Part shown: positions 47,695 to 56,663 of the stretch, piece after piece
How positions within the stretch are numbered: the first letter of the stretch is position 1
Layout of the letters: the number at the start of each line of letters is the position of its first letter
DNA from: Pseudomonadota bacterium
GTDB lineage: Bacteria; Pseudomonadota; Gammaproteobacteria; Steroidobacterales; Steroidobacteraceae
Assembly: GCA_021826035.1 (NCBI GenBank)
Contig: JAKBBE010000004.1
Span: 14,036 to 78,035, forward strand
Direction: 5' to 3'
DNA length: 64,000 nt
Notes under the pieces: model-generated
What the model was told of the DNA's origin: nothing
Databases searched by the model: none
The model's input: the letters and a program-made list of their open reading frames with translations, nothing else
Position numbers and translations under genes: made by a program

Positions 47695-48393
47695 TCACAG
47701 AAGGCCGTGTTCGGCGAACGAGTAGCAGTGGCTGCCGCCGACGATGACGTGATCCACGACCCGCATGTCCATGAGCGACAGGCCGGCTTTCAGACGGCGC
47801 GTGATGGCTTCGTCCGCTGGACTCGGCTCCAGGCCGCCCGAGGGGTGATTGTGCGCCAGGATCAGTGCCGTTGCATTATGCAGCAGCGCTTGGCGCAGCA
47901 CCTCGCGCGGATGAACCTGCGCGCAGTCGACGGTGCCGCGGAACAGCTCCTCGAATGCGATCAGCCGGTGCCGGTTATCCAGGTATAGGCAGCAGAAGAC
48001 CTCATAGGGCCGGTCGCGCAGTTGCGCCTGCAGGAAGCGAAACGCGGCCTGCGGGGTCGTCAGCGGCAGGCCTGAGCGCAGCTCCTCCTGCAGGTGGCGG
48101 CGTGCCAGTTCCACGGCGGCCTGGATGGCGGCATAGCGCGCCGGCCCGAGGCCCTTGCGTGTCCAGCGAGAGCGCTCCGCGAGCAGCAGCGCCCGCAGCG
48201 AGCCGAAATCGCCGAGCAGACCCCGGGCGAGCTCGACCGCCGAGCAGCCGCGTGTGCCCGAACCGATCAGCAGCGCGAGCAGCTCCGCGTCGGACAGGGA
48301 CCGCGGACCGCGATCGAGCAGCTTTTCGCGCGGCCGTTCGGTGCGCGGCCAATCGCGGATGGCGAGTCTCGGGACCGATGTGTTCAGTGACAT
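47695..48393 (-). CDS. radC: RadC family (JAB1/MPN domain) protein
   Basis: A 232-residue protein: N-terminal helix-hairpin-helix region (RERPREK-like start, LSDAELLALLIGSGTRG, LGPARYAAIQAAVELARR) and a C-terminal MPN metalloprotease-like domain with HPREVLRQALLHNATALILAHNHPSGGLEPSPAD (the HxHxxxxxxxxD signature). Once thought to act in DNA repair; its true function is unsettled. GGAG precedes the ATG at 48393. Divergent from coaBC. Confidence 0.95.
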   Translation of the reverse strand: MSLNTSVPRLAIRDWPRTERPREKLLDRGPRSLSDAELLALLIGSGTRGCSAVELARGLLGDFGSLRALLLAERSRWTRKGLGPARYAAIQAAVELARRHLQEELRSGLPLTTPQAAFRFLQAQLRDRPYEVFCCLYLDNRHRLIAFEELFRGTVDCAQVHPREVLRQALLHNATALILAHNHPSGGLEPSPADEAITRRLKAGLSLMDMRVVDHVIVGGSHCYSFAEHGLL

Positions 48394-48528
48394 GGGGCAA
48401 CTCCGGTGCGCGCCGCTCAATCCTCGCGCCGGGCGAGCGCTTTGGGCAGGGGGGCAAACTCTCCCTTCGTGCACAAATGCGCATGTGCGGTTTGCGTCCG
48501 CGGGGACACGGGCCGGATAATCGCGGCC

Positions 48529-49746
48529 ATGCAAGGCAAACGCATCCTGCTCGGCGTCACCGGGGGCATCGCCGCCTACAAGAGCGCGGAGCTCGTGCGG
48601 CGGCTGCGTGAGCGTGGCGCCGACGTGCAGGTGGTCATGACCGCCGCGGCGCGCGAGTTCGTCGGCCCGCTCACCTTCCAGGCGCTCTCGGGACGGCCCG
48701 TGCGCACCGATCTGTGGGACAGTGCCGCGGAATCCGCGATGGGACACATTGAGCTCGCACGCTGGGCGGACGCGGTGCTGGTGGCGCCGGCCACTGCGGA
48801 CTTCCTCGCGCGGCTCGCCCAGGGGCGCGCCGATGACCTGCTCGCCACGCTGTGTCTGGCGAGCGCCGCGCCCATTGCCGTGGCGCCCGCGATGAATCGC
48901 CTGATGTGGGCCAACGCCGCAACCGTCGCTAATATCGAGCGGCTGCGCGCACGCGGCGTGCAGGTCTTGGGTCCGGCTGAGGGCGCGCAGGCCTGCGGGG
49001 AGTTCGGCGAGGGCCGCATGCTCGAACCGACTGAACTCGCTGAGCAACTCGATGCGCTGCTGCCGGCGGCCGGGCCGCTGCGCGGCCGCCGTGTCCTGAT
49101 CACTGCCGGCCCGACGCGCGAGCGCATCGATCCGGTGCGCTTCATCAGCAACCGCAGCTCCGGCAAGATGGGCTTCGCCGTCGCGCAGGCCGCGCGTGAG
49201 GCGGGTGCAGAGGTCGTATTGGTCAGCGGGCCGGTGGCGCTGCCGACGCCGCCCGGCGTGCGGCGGGTGGACGTGGAGAGCGCCGAGGCGATGTACGCGG
49301 CAGTCGAAGCCGAGGTCAACGGCACCGACATTTTCATCTCCACCGCGGCGGTTGCGGACTATCGGCCGGCGCACCCGTCGGGACAGAAGATCAAAAAGAC
49401 GAGCGAACGGCTGCAGCTGGAAATGGAGCGTACCGTCGATGTGCTGGCGAGCGTCGCAGCCCGGCCGAACCGACCGTTCGTCGTCGGGTTCGCCGCTGAG
49501 ACTGAATCCGTGGAGCACAATGCGCGCGCCAAGCTGCTGCGCAAGAATCTCGACATGATCGCGGCTAATGAGGTCAGTCACACCAAAGGGTTCGACTGCG
49601 AGGACAATCACCTGATTGTGCTGTGGCGCGAGGCGCGCCGTGACCTCGGCGCTGGACCGAAGATCGCGTTGGCGCGCGAGCTGGTGCAGCTGATCGCGAC
49701 TTCCTACGCTGAGGCGCGCGACGTGCCGGGCACGGTGTCGGCGTGA
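48529..49746 (+). CDS. coaBC: Bifunctional phosphopantothenoylcysteine decarboxylase / phosphopantothenate-cysteine ligase
   Basis: A 405-residue fusion of two CoA-synthesis enzymes. The N-terminal flavoprotein CoaC starts [20 protein letters not shown], has [20 protein letters not shown], the PAMNRLMW motif and the Cys loop [10 protein letters not shown]. The C-terminal CoaB part has [26 protein letters not shown] and [13 protein letters not shown]. It overlaps dut by four bases (GTGA), as in many gammaproteobacteria. Confidence 0.97.
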   Translation: MQGKRILLGVTGGIAAYKSAELVRRLRERGADVQVVMTAAAREFVGPLTFQALSGRPVRTDLWDSAAESAMGHIELARWADAVLVAPATADFLARLAQGRADDLLATLCLASAAPIAVAPAMNRLMWANAATVANIERLRARGVQVLGPAEGAQACGEFGEGRMLEPTELAEQLDALLPAAGPLRGRRVLITAGPTRERIDPVRFISNRSSGKMGFAVAQAAREAGAEVVLVSGPVALPTPPGVRRVDVESAEAMYAAVEAEVNGTDIFISTAAVADYRPAHPSGQKIKKTSERLQLEMERTVDVLASVAARPNRPFVVGFAAETESVEHNARAKLLRKNLDMIAANEVSHTKGFDCEDNHLIVLWREARRDLGAGPKIALARELVQLIATSYAEARDVPGTVSA

Positions 49747-50213
49747 GCGCCGCAGCGGTGCGGCCGCTGAAGATTCGCATCCTCGATGCGCGGTTGGGTC
49801 GGGAATTCCCGCTGCCAGCCTATGCCACCGCGGGCTCCGCGGGCATGGATCTGCGTGCCTGTGTCGATGCGCCGCTTGCTCTCGCGCCGGGCTGCGCGGA
49901 GCTGGTTCCCACCGGCATGGCCATCCATCTGGATGATCCCGGTCTGGCCGCGATGATCCTGCCGCGCTCCGGACTTGGCCACAAACACGGCGTGGTGCTG
50001 GGCAATCTCGTTGGGCTGATCGATTCGGATTATCAGGGGCAGCTGATGGTCTCGTGTTGGAATCGCGCCGCCGCCACATTCATCATCCAGCCTGGCGAGC
50101 GCATCGCGCAGCTGATCATCGTGCCGGTGGTGCAGGTGGCACTCGAGGTGGTTGAGTCATTCGACGAGAGTGCGCGCGGTGCGGGCGGATTCGGACACTC
50201 GGGCCGGCACTGA
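49743..50213 (+). CDS. dut: dUTP diphosphatase
   Basis: A 156-residue trimeric dUTPase converting dUTP to dUMP. All five motifs are visible: [43 protein letters not shown] and the C-terminal [10 protein letters not shown]. Start is GTG overlapping the coaBC stop. It ends 10 bases before the convergent YkgJ-like gene. Confidence 0.97.
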   Translation: MSAAAVRPLKIRILDARLGREFPLPAYATAGSAGMDLRACVDAPLALAPGCAELVPTGMAIHLDDPGLAAMILPRSGLGHKHGVVLGNLVGLIDSDYQGQLMVSCWNRAAATFIIQPGERIAQLIIVPVVQVALEVVESFDESARGAGGFGHSGRH

Positions 50214-50223
50214 CGGCACGCAC

Positions 50224-51807
50224 TCAGGCCGCGAGCAGCCACACCCCAAATTCGCTGCGGCCGAACAGTGTACGGAAGTTCTCCGGCATGCCCTCATTGA
50301 GCATGGTCTTCAGCAGTCCGTGCACGCCGAGCGAGCCTAGTTCGCGCCACATCCTCTGCGGTAGTGGCCCGCCGCTCGCGCGCTGCATCAGCAACGCGAT
50401 CAGATAGAGCACGATCAGGTAATTGTGCGCGCTGGTCAGATCGAGCGGGTACGAGTACACCTTGCAGAAGAGAGTGTTGCGCAGGACGCTGGCGAGCAGC
50501 GCCGGTTCGGCCACCTCCTGCAGGGCCAGATCGGCTGGGATGGCGCGCGGCAGTTCGCGCAGCACCGCGCGGTTCCATCCGAGCAGGCGAGCGAGCATGC
50601 CGTGGATGGCCGCGCGCAGATCATCCCGCAGCGGCGCGATCGGCTCGTCCTGCCAGGTTGCGATTTCGACCGGACTGTCTTCAGCGAGTGCTCTGAGCAG
50701 CCGGGCACCGACGTACAGCCGGCGGCGCAGCGGCAGATGTTCTGCGGCCAGGCAATCGCACAGACCTTTCTCGATGTCGCGGAACGGTTGCCACGGGATG
50801 GCGCGCTCGGGAGTGAGCCGAAAGATCTCGCTGGAGCGCGGTTCAGCGTGAACCAGCCGTTCGCGCAGATCTTCAATCCGCTCCTGCGGGGCGATGCCGA
50901 GTCCGAGTCGGGCACTGCCGCAGATCGGGCTCAGTCCGACCGCGATCCCCTCCGGCGTCCGCGCGAATGAGAACGGGAAGACGCAGCAGGCGCCAAACGG
51001 CTGGCGACCTAGTGCCTGATGAATCCGACACTGGCTGTCCGTGCCGAGAAATCGGCACGTCTCTTCGGGCGATTTCAGCTGCAGCGTGCCGTCGGCGCGC
51101 ACCGGCAGGCGCGTTCCAGCAAGCTGCGGCGCGAGCCGCTGCCAGGGCAGCGCGTCGATCAGCAGCTGTGCCTCCGGCGGCAATGTGATCTCGTAGTCGT
51201 GACGGCAACACGCCGAACTCATCTGGCAGCTGAAACGGGCATCCGGTAGTGTCGAGATTGCCAGCGGCGGACGCCAATATCGCCGAAAATACCCCGCATC
51301 AAGCAGCGCGCGCGCCGCCACCGGCTCGCCGCGGCGCAACCACGGATAATCGGCAAGTGACTGCACTAGGCCGTCCTCGAACGACCATGGCAGTATCTGT
51401 TCGGACAGCGTACACCACACGATGCGCAGTTCCTTGGCCGCAACGCGAACTCCGAGCGCGACATGAACATTGCGCTGCGCGCAATGTTCATGGACCTCGA
51501 ACCACGCAACCGCCACCTGCCCAGTAGCCTGGAGTTGACGCAGCGGGCCAGCGGCAAATCGCGGCAGCTGCGCCGCTCCATCTTGGTTGATGTCGTGGTG
51601 AGCCGCAGTGAATGCTGCAACCGTCAGCGAGCACGCCGCGCCGATGCCGGCGCCGCAGCGCACTGGCGCTTCAGGCGCGTATAGGGCGTACAGCGCCTCA
51701 CCGCCGTCCGGATCCTGCAGCCGCTGGAGGAACGAATCGAACAGCGCGCACAAGCGCGCCTCATCGAAGGGCGCACCCGGAGGGTTGTCAGCGTCTGCGT
51801 CGCTCAC
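50224..51807 (-). CDS. NTF2-like domain fused to YkgJ/FliB-type cysteine-cluster protein
   Basis: A 527-residue protein. Residues about 15-150 look like a SnoaL/NTF2-like fold (LCALFDSFLQRLQDPDGGEALYALYAPEAPVRC, then AVAWFEVHEHCAQRNVHVALGVRV). The middle has a cysteine cluster typical of YkgJ zinc/iron-chelating and FliB proteins: FSCQMSSACCRHDYEITLPPEA, CRFLGTDSQCRIHQALGRQPFGACCVFPF and SPICGSARLG. The C-terminal 200 residues are helical and FliB-like. A role in metal-dependent modification of a protein is possible but unproven. It carries a perfect 14-bp inverted repeat inside its coding sequence at 51462-51492. Confidence 0.75.
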   Translation of the reverse strand: MSDADADNPPGAPFDEARLCALFDSFLQRLQDPDGGEALYALYAPEAPVRCGAGIGAACSLTVAAFTAAHHDINQDGAAQLPRFAAGPLRQLQATGQVAVAWFEVHEHCAQRNVHVALGVRVAAKELRIVWCTLSEQILPWSFEDGLVQSLADYPWLRRGEPVAARALLDAGYFRRYWRPPLAISTLPDARFSCQMSSACCRHDYEITLPPEAQLLIDALPWQRLAPQLAGTRLPVRADGTLQLKSPEETCRFLGTDSQCRIHQALGRQPFGACCVFPFSFARTPEGIAVGLSPICGSARLGLGIAPQERIEDLRERLVHAEPRSSEIFRLTPERAIPWQPFRDIEKGLCDCLAAEHLPLRRRLYVGARLLRALAEDSPVEIATWQDEPIAPLRDDLRAAIHGMLARLLGWNRAVLRELPRAIPADLALQEVAEPALLASVLRNTLFCKVYSYPLDLTSAHNYLIVLYLIALLMQRASGGPLPQRMWRELGSLGVHGLLKTMLNEGMPENFRTLFGRSEFGVWLLAA

Positions 51808-52302
51808 CTGAGGACCTCGTCTTGCAGCAGGAGGTTATCACGCCACGAGCAGCTGCCTGTTGTCCACTGGCTGCGGCTGAGTGTTCGACCAATGACCGCA
51901 AAAAAACGCCGGTCAGATCAATCCCCGATTCGCGCGTCCAGAAAACGGACCGATGCTCGGTGCGCATTATATAAGCGCCGTCGCCGGAGCGGTGCTGCGT
52001 GCACGGCGCTGCGTCGAACAGCATGCACGCGTGCCGCGGTCTGTCGGTCGGGCATACAACGCCAATTGTGCGGCATCCGAGCCGTCACGGATCTGAGTGT
52101 CCCGCGCAATGCCCTGCCGCACATCGTCGCAATCGCACGACGATCCGCAGGTCCGCGTATCGAGGCAAGCGGTCCCGTTGCCTTGCGCAGGCCGGACGCG
52201 TGCGCGAGACTCACCGGGTCCGTATGCTGAAATCCGCATACGCGGTGCTCTCGCCTCAAGAGGCGGTGCCGTCGTGGCGGCGTGAAACGTCGAGGTTTGC
52301 CG
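51808..52302. other. Non-coding interval of 495 bases
   Basis: Divergent promoter region between the YkgJ-like gene and mscS. It contains a -10-like TATATA at 51968-51973 without a matching -35, and a dyad TGACCG-N11-CGGTCA around 51895-51916. The long open frame on the minus strand here is a shadow of mscS. No gene, RNA or repeat is supported. Confidence 0.5.
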
Positions 52303-53412
52303 ATGATTCCTCCGAAATGGTTCGGCTCGTATCAGACTTTGGTGGTGCATGCCTGCATCATCGCTGTGGCGAGCGCGCTGCTTTCTTTGCTGCTGCGGGC
52401 GCTCGGTCGGCGGCTGATCGCGCACGCCGCGCGTCACGCCGAACCGATGCGCGAGGCGCTGTATCGCTCGACGCTCTCTCCGCTGGCGGCGCTGATTCTG
52501 CTCTGCGGGGCCTACATCATCGCGGTGCTGATCAATCGGCGCATTCATGCGCACGCACTGGCGAGCGCCATCGGACCGTCTGTTCAGGCCGCCATTATCG
52601 TGGTCGTCGCCTGGGCAGTCTGGAACCTGCTCGAGGCGTATCCGCGCGCCCGCCGCCCGCGCGAGCACGAACTCGATCCGATGATTTACGACCTGATCGG
52701 CAAGGCGGCCCGTCTGGGGCTGTTGGTACTGACCGCACTGATGGTGCTACGCGCGCTGCATTTCCCCATCAGCAGCCTGCTCACCGTCGGTGGTGTTGCC
52801 GGGATCGCGATCGGGTTCGCCGCCCAGGGCGTCGTCTCCAACGTTTTCGGCGCCATGGTGGTCTATCTGGACAAACCGTTCAAAATCGGCGAATGGATCA
52901 CCCTGCCAGCGATGAACATCTCCGGCACCGTCGAGCACATTGGCTGGCGTTCGACGCGCGTGCGGGGATTTGATACTAGTCCGTATTACGTTCCGAACTA
53001 TCTCTTCAATACCCAAGTGGTCGAGACGCCGCCGCGCATGCAGGCTCGGCGCATCCAGCAGACCATTCCCGTGCGCTACGCCGACGTCGGTCGTCTGCCC
53101 GCGATCCTCCATGAGTTGCGCACCTACATTAACAATCATCCCGGGATCGATCATCATCAGAGTCAGATGGTGAATTTCATCAATTACGGGACCCACTCCC
53201 TCGACATCATGATCTATTGCTTCGCGGGAACGGTGCAGTGGGGTGAATCCCTGGATGTCCAGGAGGATGTTCTGCTCAATGCCGCTCAGATCATCACCAG
53301 TCACGGTGGCGAGCTGGCGCTGCCCATTACGCGCGTGCAGATGCAGGCGCCGGAGTCGGAATCGAACACCGTGGCGCATGATCCTGTTCCACGGGACGTC
53401 CCACCCTCATGA
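52303..53412 (+). CDS. MscS family mechanosensitive channel
   Basis: A 369-residue small-conductance channel protein. Four hydrophobic segments precede the pore helix VGGVAGIAIGFAAQGVVSNVFGAMVVYLDKPFKIGEW, then the cytoplasmic beta/alpha vestibule with GTVEHIGWRSTRVRGFD and VPNYLFNTQVVE. It releases osmolytes on osmotic downshock. The ATG at 52303 has GAGG seven bases upstream; a GTG seven codons earlier is possible. It reads towards DUF3565. Confidence 0.95.
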   Translation: MIPPKWFGSYQTLVVHACIIAVASALLSLLLRALGRRLIAHAARHAEPMREALYRSTLSPLAALILLCGAYIIAVLINRRIHAHALASAIGPSVQAAIIVVVAWAVWNLLEAYPRARRPREHELDPMIYDLIGKAARLGLLVLTALMVLRALHFPISSLLTVGGVAGIAIGFAAQGVVSNVFGAMVVYLDKPFKIGEWITLPAMNISGTVEHIGWRSTRVRGFDTSPYYVPNYLFNTQVVETPPRMQARRIQQTIPVRYADVGRLPAILHELRTYINNHPGIDHHQSQMVNFINYGTHSLDIMIYCFAGTVQWGESLDVQEDVLLNAAQIITSHGGELALPITRVQMQAPESESNTVAHDPVPRDVPPS

Positions 53413-53471
53413 GCGGGTTCCGTTCCCGCATCACTCGTCTACGCGTGCGGCGCGGGCGTCGTGCGCTACGC

Positions 53472-53666
53472 TCAGCCGCCCGCCTTGTCGCATGCTTTGC
53501 AGTTTAGCGTCGTGCCGAGCGTTTGCGCACGGCCTTGCGGGGAGATGACCCAGGGGCGGTTGATCCAGGGCGGGTTGTGCCGGACGTGTTGGGTGTGCCC
53601 GCACTCCAGGACAGCGACCCAGTCCCCGTGCTCGTCGGTATGAAATCCGGCGATCCTTCGCTCCAT
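53472..53666 (-). CDS. DUF3565 family protein
   Basis: A 64-residue protein: RRIAGFHTDEHGDWVAVLECGHTQHVRHNPPW, then RPWV near the middle and LNCKACDKAGG at the end. The CGH and CxxC suggest a small zinc-bound fold, and the sequence fits DUF3565. The frame is open upstream but conservation starts at this Met. It lies 29 bases downstream of an L,D-transpeptidase gene on the same strand. Confidence 0.85.
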   Translation of the reverse strand: MERRIAGFHTDEHGDWVAVLECGHTQHVRHNPPWINRPWVISPQGRAQTLGTTLNCKACDKAGG

Positions 53667-53695
53667 CGGCGTGGTTCGGACCGATTGGCCGGCCG

Positions 53696-54394
53696 TCAGC
53701 TGCGCGCCTTGAGGAAAGCAGAGGAGTGTAGCCACTGCGGATCGGGGTAATACCCCACCAATACCGTTGCACCCTGGATCAGGTGCACGATGGCGCCTTC
53801 CACTGTGCGGCTGAGCGCGAAGCAACCCCAACTGCGGCCCATGCGGCCGTACTTCTGCGCGAACGCCTTGCTGACGTACCACGCGCTGTGCACGACGATG
53901 TCGCGGCGGTACGCGTCACCGTTGAATTTCGGGTCCAGTCCTCTCAATCGCAGCGAATACCCGTGTTTTCCGTAGTAGGTGCCGGCGGTGAGAAATACTC
54001 CGAGGCTGCTGGCATCGGTGCCGGGACGATTGGAGAAGCGGGTCGCATAGTCGAGTCCGCTGCCCTTGCCGTGTGCCACGTAAGTGTAGAAGAGCACTTT
54101 GCCGGTCGTGACGTCCGCGACCGCGAGTCGGCGTCGTGCCGACGGTAACGAGTAATCGACGATGGTCACGAGCGGCCTGTCGGTGAGTTTCTCTGCCCGC
54201 ACGTGCCGGTAGGCCTCGAGCGACGTAGTGATGGCCCGCATGCCGATATTCGGCGCCTGGGCATGGATGCGCTGCGCCAGCTGTCGCATTGTGGGCGGTG
54301 CGGCGGGCGCCGCGTGGGCCGCGAGCGAGCCGGCGAGCAGCGCGGCTGCGCTGCAGAGGGCGCGCTGCCGCGCGTGGAGTCGGGAGTTCATCAT
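53696..54394 (-). CDS. Murein L,D-transpeptidase catalytic domain protein (YkuD_2 type)
   Basis: A 232-residue secreted protein with a signal peptide (ALCSAAALLAGSLAAHAAP). The YkuD_2 family pattern is visible: RPLVTIVDYSLPSARRRLAVADV, VAHGKGSGLDYATRFSN, SSLGVFLTAGTYYGKHGYSLRLRGLD, RDIVVHSAWYVS and the catalytic Cys in GRSWGCFALS. Such enzymes form or modify 3-3 peptidoglycan cross-links or attach proteins. ATG at 54394 or 54391; the frame is open to 54433. Confidence 0.9.
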   Translation of the reverse strand: MMNSRLHARQRALCSAAALLAGSLAAHAAPAAPPTMRQLAQRIHAQAPNIGMRAITTSLEAYRHVRAEKLTDRPLVTIVDYSLPSARRRLAVADVTTGKVLFYTYVAHGKGSGLDYATRFSNRPGTDASSLGVFLTAGTYYGKHGYSLRLRGLDPKFNGDAYRRDIVVHSAWYVSKAFAQKYGRMGRSWGCFALSRTVEGAIVHLIQGATVLVGYYPDPQWLHSSAFLKARS

Positions 54395-54865
54395 GGCCGA
54401 TCTGCGAGCCTCGCTCGTAGCTGTTGAATTCAAGAGATACCTGTCTGCCGCCGCCCTGGAGGGCTGGCGGTACGACGGCTACCGTTGCGATCGGCTTGCA
54501 GGCGGCACGAGCGTGTCGCGCCGGATACGGACGTCCCGGTCCGCGCCTACCTCCCCGACTTCCCGGCCACATCCCGGCCTGGTGCGCGCTGATGCACACC
54601 TCCCCAATGCTTCATCTTATCCGGTCGATGGCAGTCAAACCTAGTGCAGGTGGTGCCTCACGGCCCTGCGCGAGCGCGGTGCGCTCTTTCCGCCGGAGGG
54701 GGGCGCTATCGCGCCCCGGGTTCAGGTCCCATGGCCCTAGTCTGGGGTCGATCCGCGGCACCGCAACCCCAGAGTCACGTGGCCTTCAGCACGGCAGTGC
54801 CGCACGGCGTGTGCGCCTGTGTTCACGGTCCGCATCGGGACAGGGCGGGACACGCGTCCCGAAGC
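54395..54865. other. Non-coding interval of 471 bases
   Basis: Lies between two L,D-transpeptidase genes on the same strand. It holds a 7-bp stem CTGGGGT/ACCCCAG (54742-54748, 54766-54772) and no convincing gene; the open frames here have no family features. It may include the promoter of the downstream transpeptidase. Confidence 0.45.
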
Positions 54866-55735
54866 CTAAGGCGCAGCCCTGACAGTGCGGGGCGGGTAGT
54901 CTGGCGCCTGTCCGATGATTTCGACCGTAGGCCCATTGGTCAGCGTATGGAACCGTCCATCATCAGGATGCGGCGCGATGGCCCACTCATAGAGTGTCTT
55001 GGCGTCCTCCAGGGCCGGGTTGCGGGGAGTGCCGTAATACTCCTTCTGCATCTGCTCGTCGTACAGCCCGATGCAGCCATGAGACGCGGCATAGCCGGGA
55101 ACGTCCCGGCCATGGATCCAGACTGCAACCCCATTGAGCGTGACAAGAAAGCGCAGCGCGTAATGCATGGGGTAGGGTCTATCGGTGTCCGCCAAGTCGT
55201 AGAGAGAACTCACGTGCAGCCGGTCATAGGCGGTGACGTGGAAGGTTCCGGCCGGCGTGCGATGCTGCGCCACCGCATTGTCCCCGGACGTGATGGGGAA
55301 CGACATCACGAGCTTGCCGAAATCATATGCGCCGAGGAACTGTTCAGAGAGATCGACGAGAATGAACTTGGGAAGCTGAGCGGCCGGCGCGTAGGTCTGC
55401 GGCAGCGGGGTGAAATGAGCAACTTGCCCAAGGTCCTTCGGAACCTTGATGCGCACGCCGGGGTAGATGTGTCGGCGGTCGATGCGATTGAATCGAAGGA
55501 CGCCTTGCCAATCCGCGCCGAACAGGCGTTTGACGTTCGTTTGGCGCCGGATGCGCACGCAGGTCCAGGGGACGCGCGCATCGCTCGGGTAGTGGATCCG
55601 ACAGGTGTCCGGAACCGGCTCGGCCGAGGCCGCGGCGTTGAACACACCGGTCAGAATGACCAGAACGACGGACGCCCAGCGGGCGCCGTACGGACTCAGA
55701 CGCAGGCGGCTGAGCCGCACTTGGCCGCGCGTCAT
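54866..55735 (-). CDS. L,D-transpeptidase with LysM-like N-terminal region
   Basis: A 289-residue secreted protein: membrane/signal segment (WASVVLVILTGVFNAAASA), a LysM-like stretch (TNVKRLFGADWQGVLRFNRIDRRHIYPGVRIKVP) and a YkuD catalytic domain with ILVDLSEQFLGAYDFG, FPITSGDN, RTPAGTFHV, then VAVWIHGRDVPGYAASHGCIGLYD, where Cys is the nucleophile. It would cut and link peptidoglycan peptides or tether proteins. Start ATG at 55735 matches the signal peptide. Confidence 0.92.
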   Translation of the reverse strand: MTRGQVRLSRLRLSPYGARWASVVLVILTGVFNAAASAEPVPDTCRIHYPSDARVPWTCVRIRRQTNVKRLFGADWQGVLRFNRIDRRHIYPGVRIKVPKDLGQVAHFTPLPQTYAPAAQLPKFILVDLSEQFLGAYDFGKLVMSFPITSGDNAVAQHRTPAGTFHVTAYDRLHVSSLYDLADTDRPYPMHYALRFLVTLNGVAVWIHGRDVPGYAASHGCIGLYDEQMQKEYYGTPRNPALEDAKTLYEWAIAPHPDDGRFHTLTNGPTVEIIGQAPDYPPRTVRAAP

Positions 55736-56663
55736 CGATGCCCTCGAGCGCTCCCGATCAGATCCGCTCGGGCTACCGGCAGGACGCTCCGCTCATACCA
55801 TGTATCGGCTTGGCTCATGCCGTCGCTTTCTGCCCGCCGCGCGGTGCGGCCCACTGATCTCACAGAACAGTGTAGGCCAAACACCTCCCGGGTCGGGTGC
55901 GCGATTTCCGCAAGGATGTTTCGGGATACCGGCGACCCGGCGCTGTGCAGCCGCCGAGCGCCCCCCGAAAGCCCCTCTGGTCGGATCCGAGACGACAGTG
56001 TCGGGAACTCGCTGCCGACACTCCCGTGAGTCAGATCGGACTCGGGGGCACTACTCTAAATCCCGCGCCCGGCGTGTTTGCGCCTGCGGACTGCGGTGAT
56101 AGTGTGTCGGCGCCTGAAGCAAGTGAAGAACAACCACGAATCCACGGCATCTGCCGGCGTTCCGCATGCCGTTGAATTGATCCGTGGCTTCGAACTCCCC
56201 GGAGCACCGTGGATCGGAACGCCTGGCCGCCAATCCACCGTTCCGGTCATCGGTCGGCTCAATCTGGCCCGAGACTCTCTATGCAATACGGGGAGGATGA
56301 TCGTTCCGCGCGGCACGAGGTGTCCCGGGGGCGCCCGTGGTGGAGGCCGTTCGACCGAATCGATGGGGCGCACCACACAGAAGCACTCACGGGTCACCTG
56401 CGAGTGGAACAGTAGGCCTCCGTGCCGCGCAATTGGGTCGATACCTTTCGCTGATGCGTGTCTGGAACCATCAGTCTAGGGTCCTCGCGCTGCTGTTCTG
56501 TCGAGCGGCAATGGTGCGCGCAATGCGCCATTTCGCCGTCCGTGGACGCTCCTCGGCCCGCGTCGAACGAGAGTTTTTTGCGGAGTGAAGACGGGGCGGG
56601 GCGGGAGCGTGCGCCGCCAAGATTTATATTACGATAGCGGTCCGTGTCTGAGAGTCCGCGTGC
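55736..56663. other. Non-coding interval of 928 bases
   Basis: The longest stretch without a supported gene. Open frames here (for example about 160 codons on the plus strand at 55605-56099 and on the minus strand at 56394-56858) have biased, repetitive composition without family motifs. An inverted repeat AGTGTCGG-N10-CCGACACT lies at 55997-56022. No tRNA fold was recognised. It may be a decayed gene region. Confidence 0.5.

Noticed and set aside
48394..50079. Long N-terminal extension of radC (frame of 794 codons)
   Set aside because: It runs antisense through coaBC and dut; RadC begins at the Met at 48393 with a good ribosome-binding site.
51967..52668. 233-codon minus-strand frame
   Set aside because: Antisense to mscS with no family features.
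55605..56099. Possible small gene on the plus strand
   Set aside because: Overlaps the transpeptidase start on the other strand and shows no motif or ribosome-binding site.
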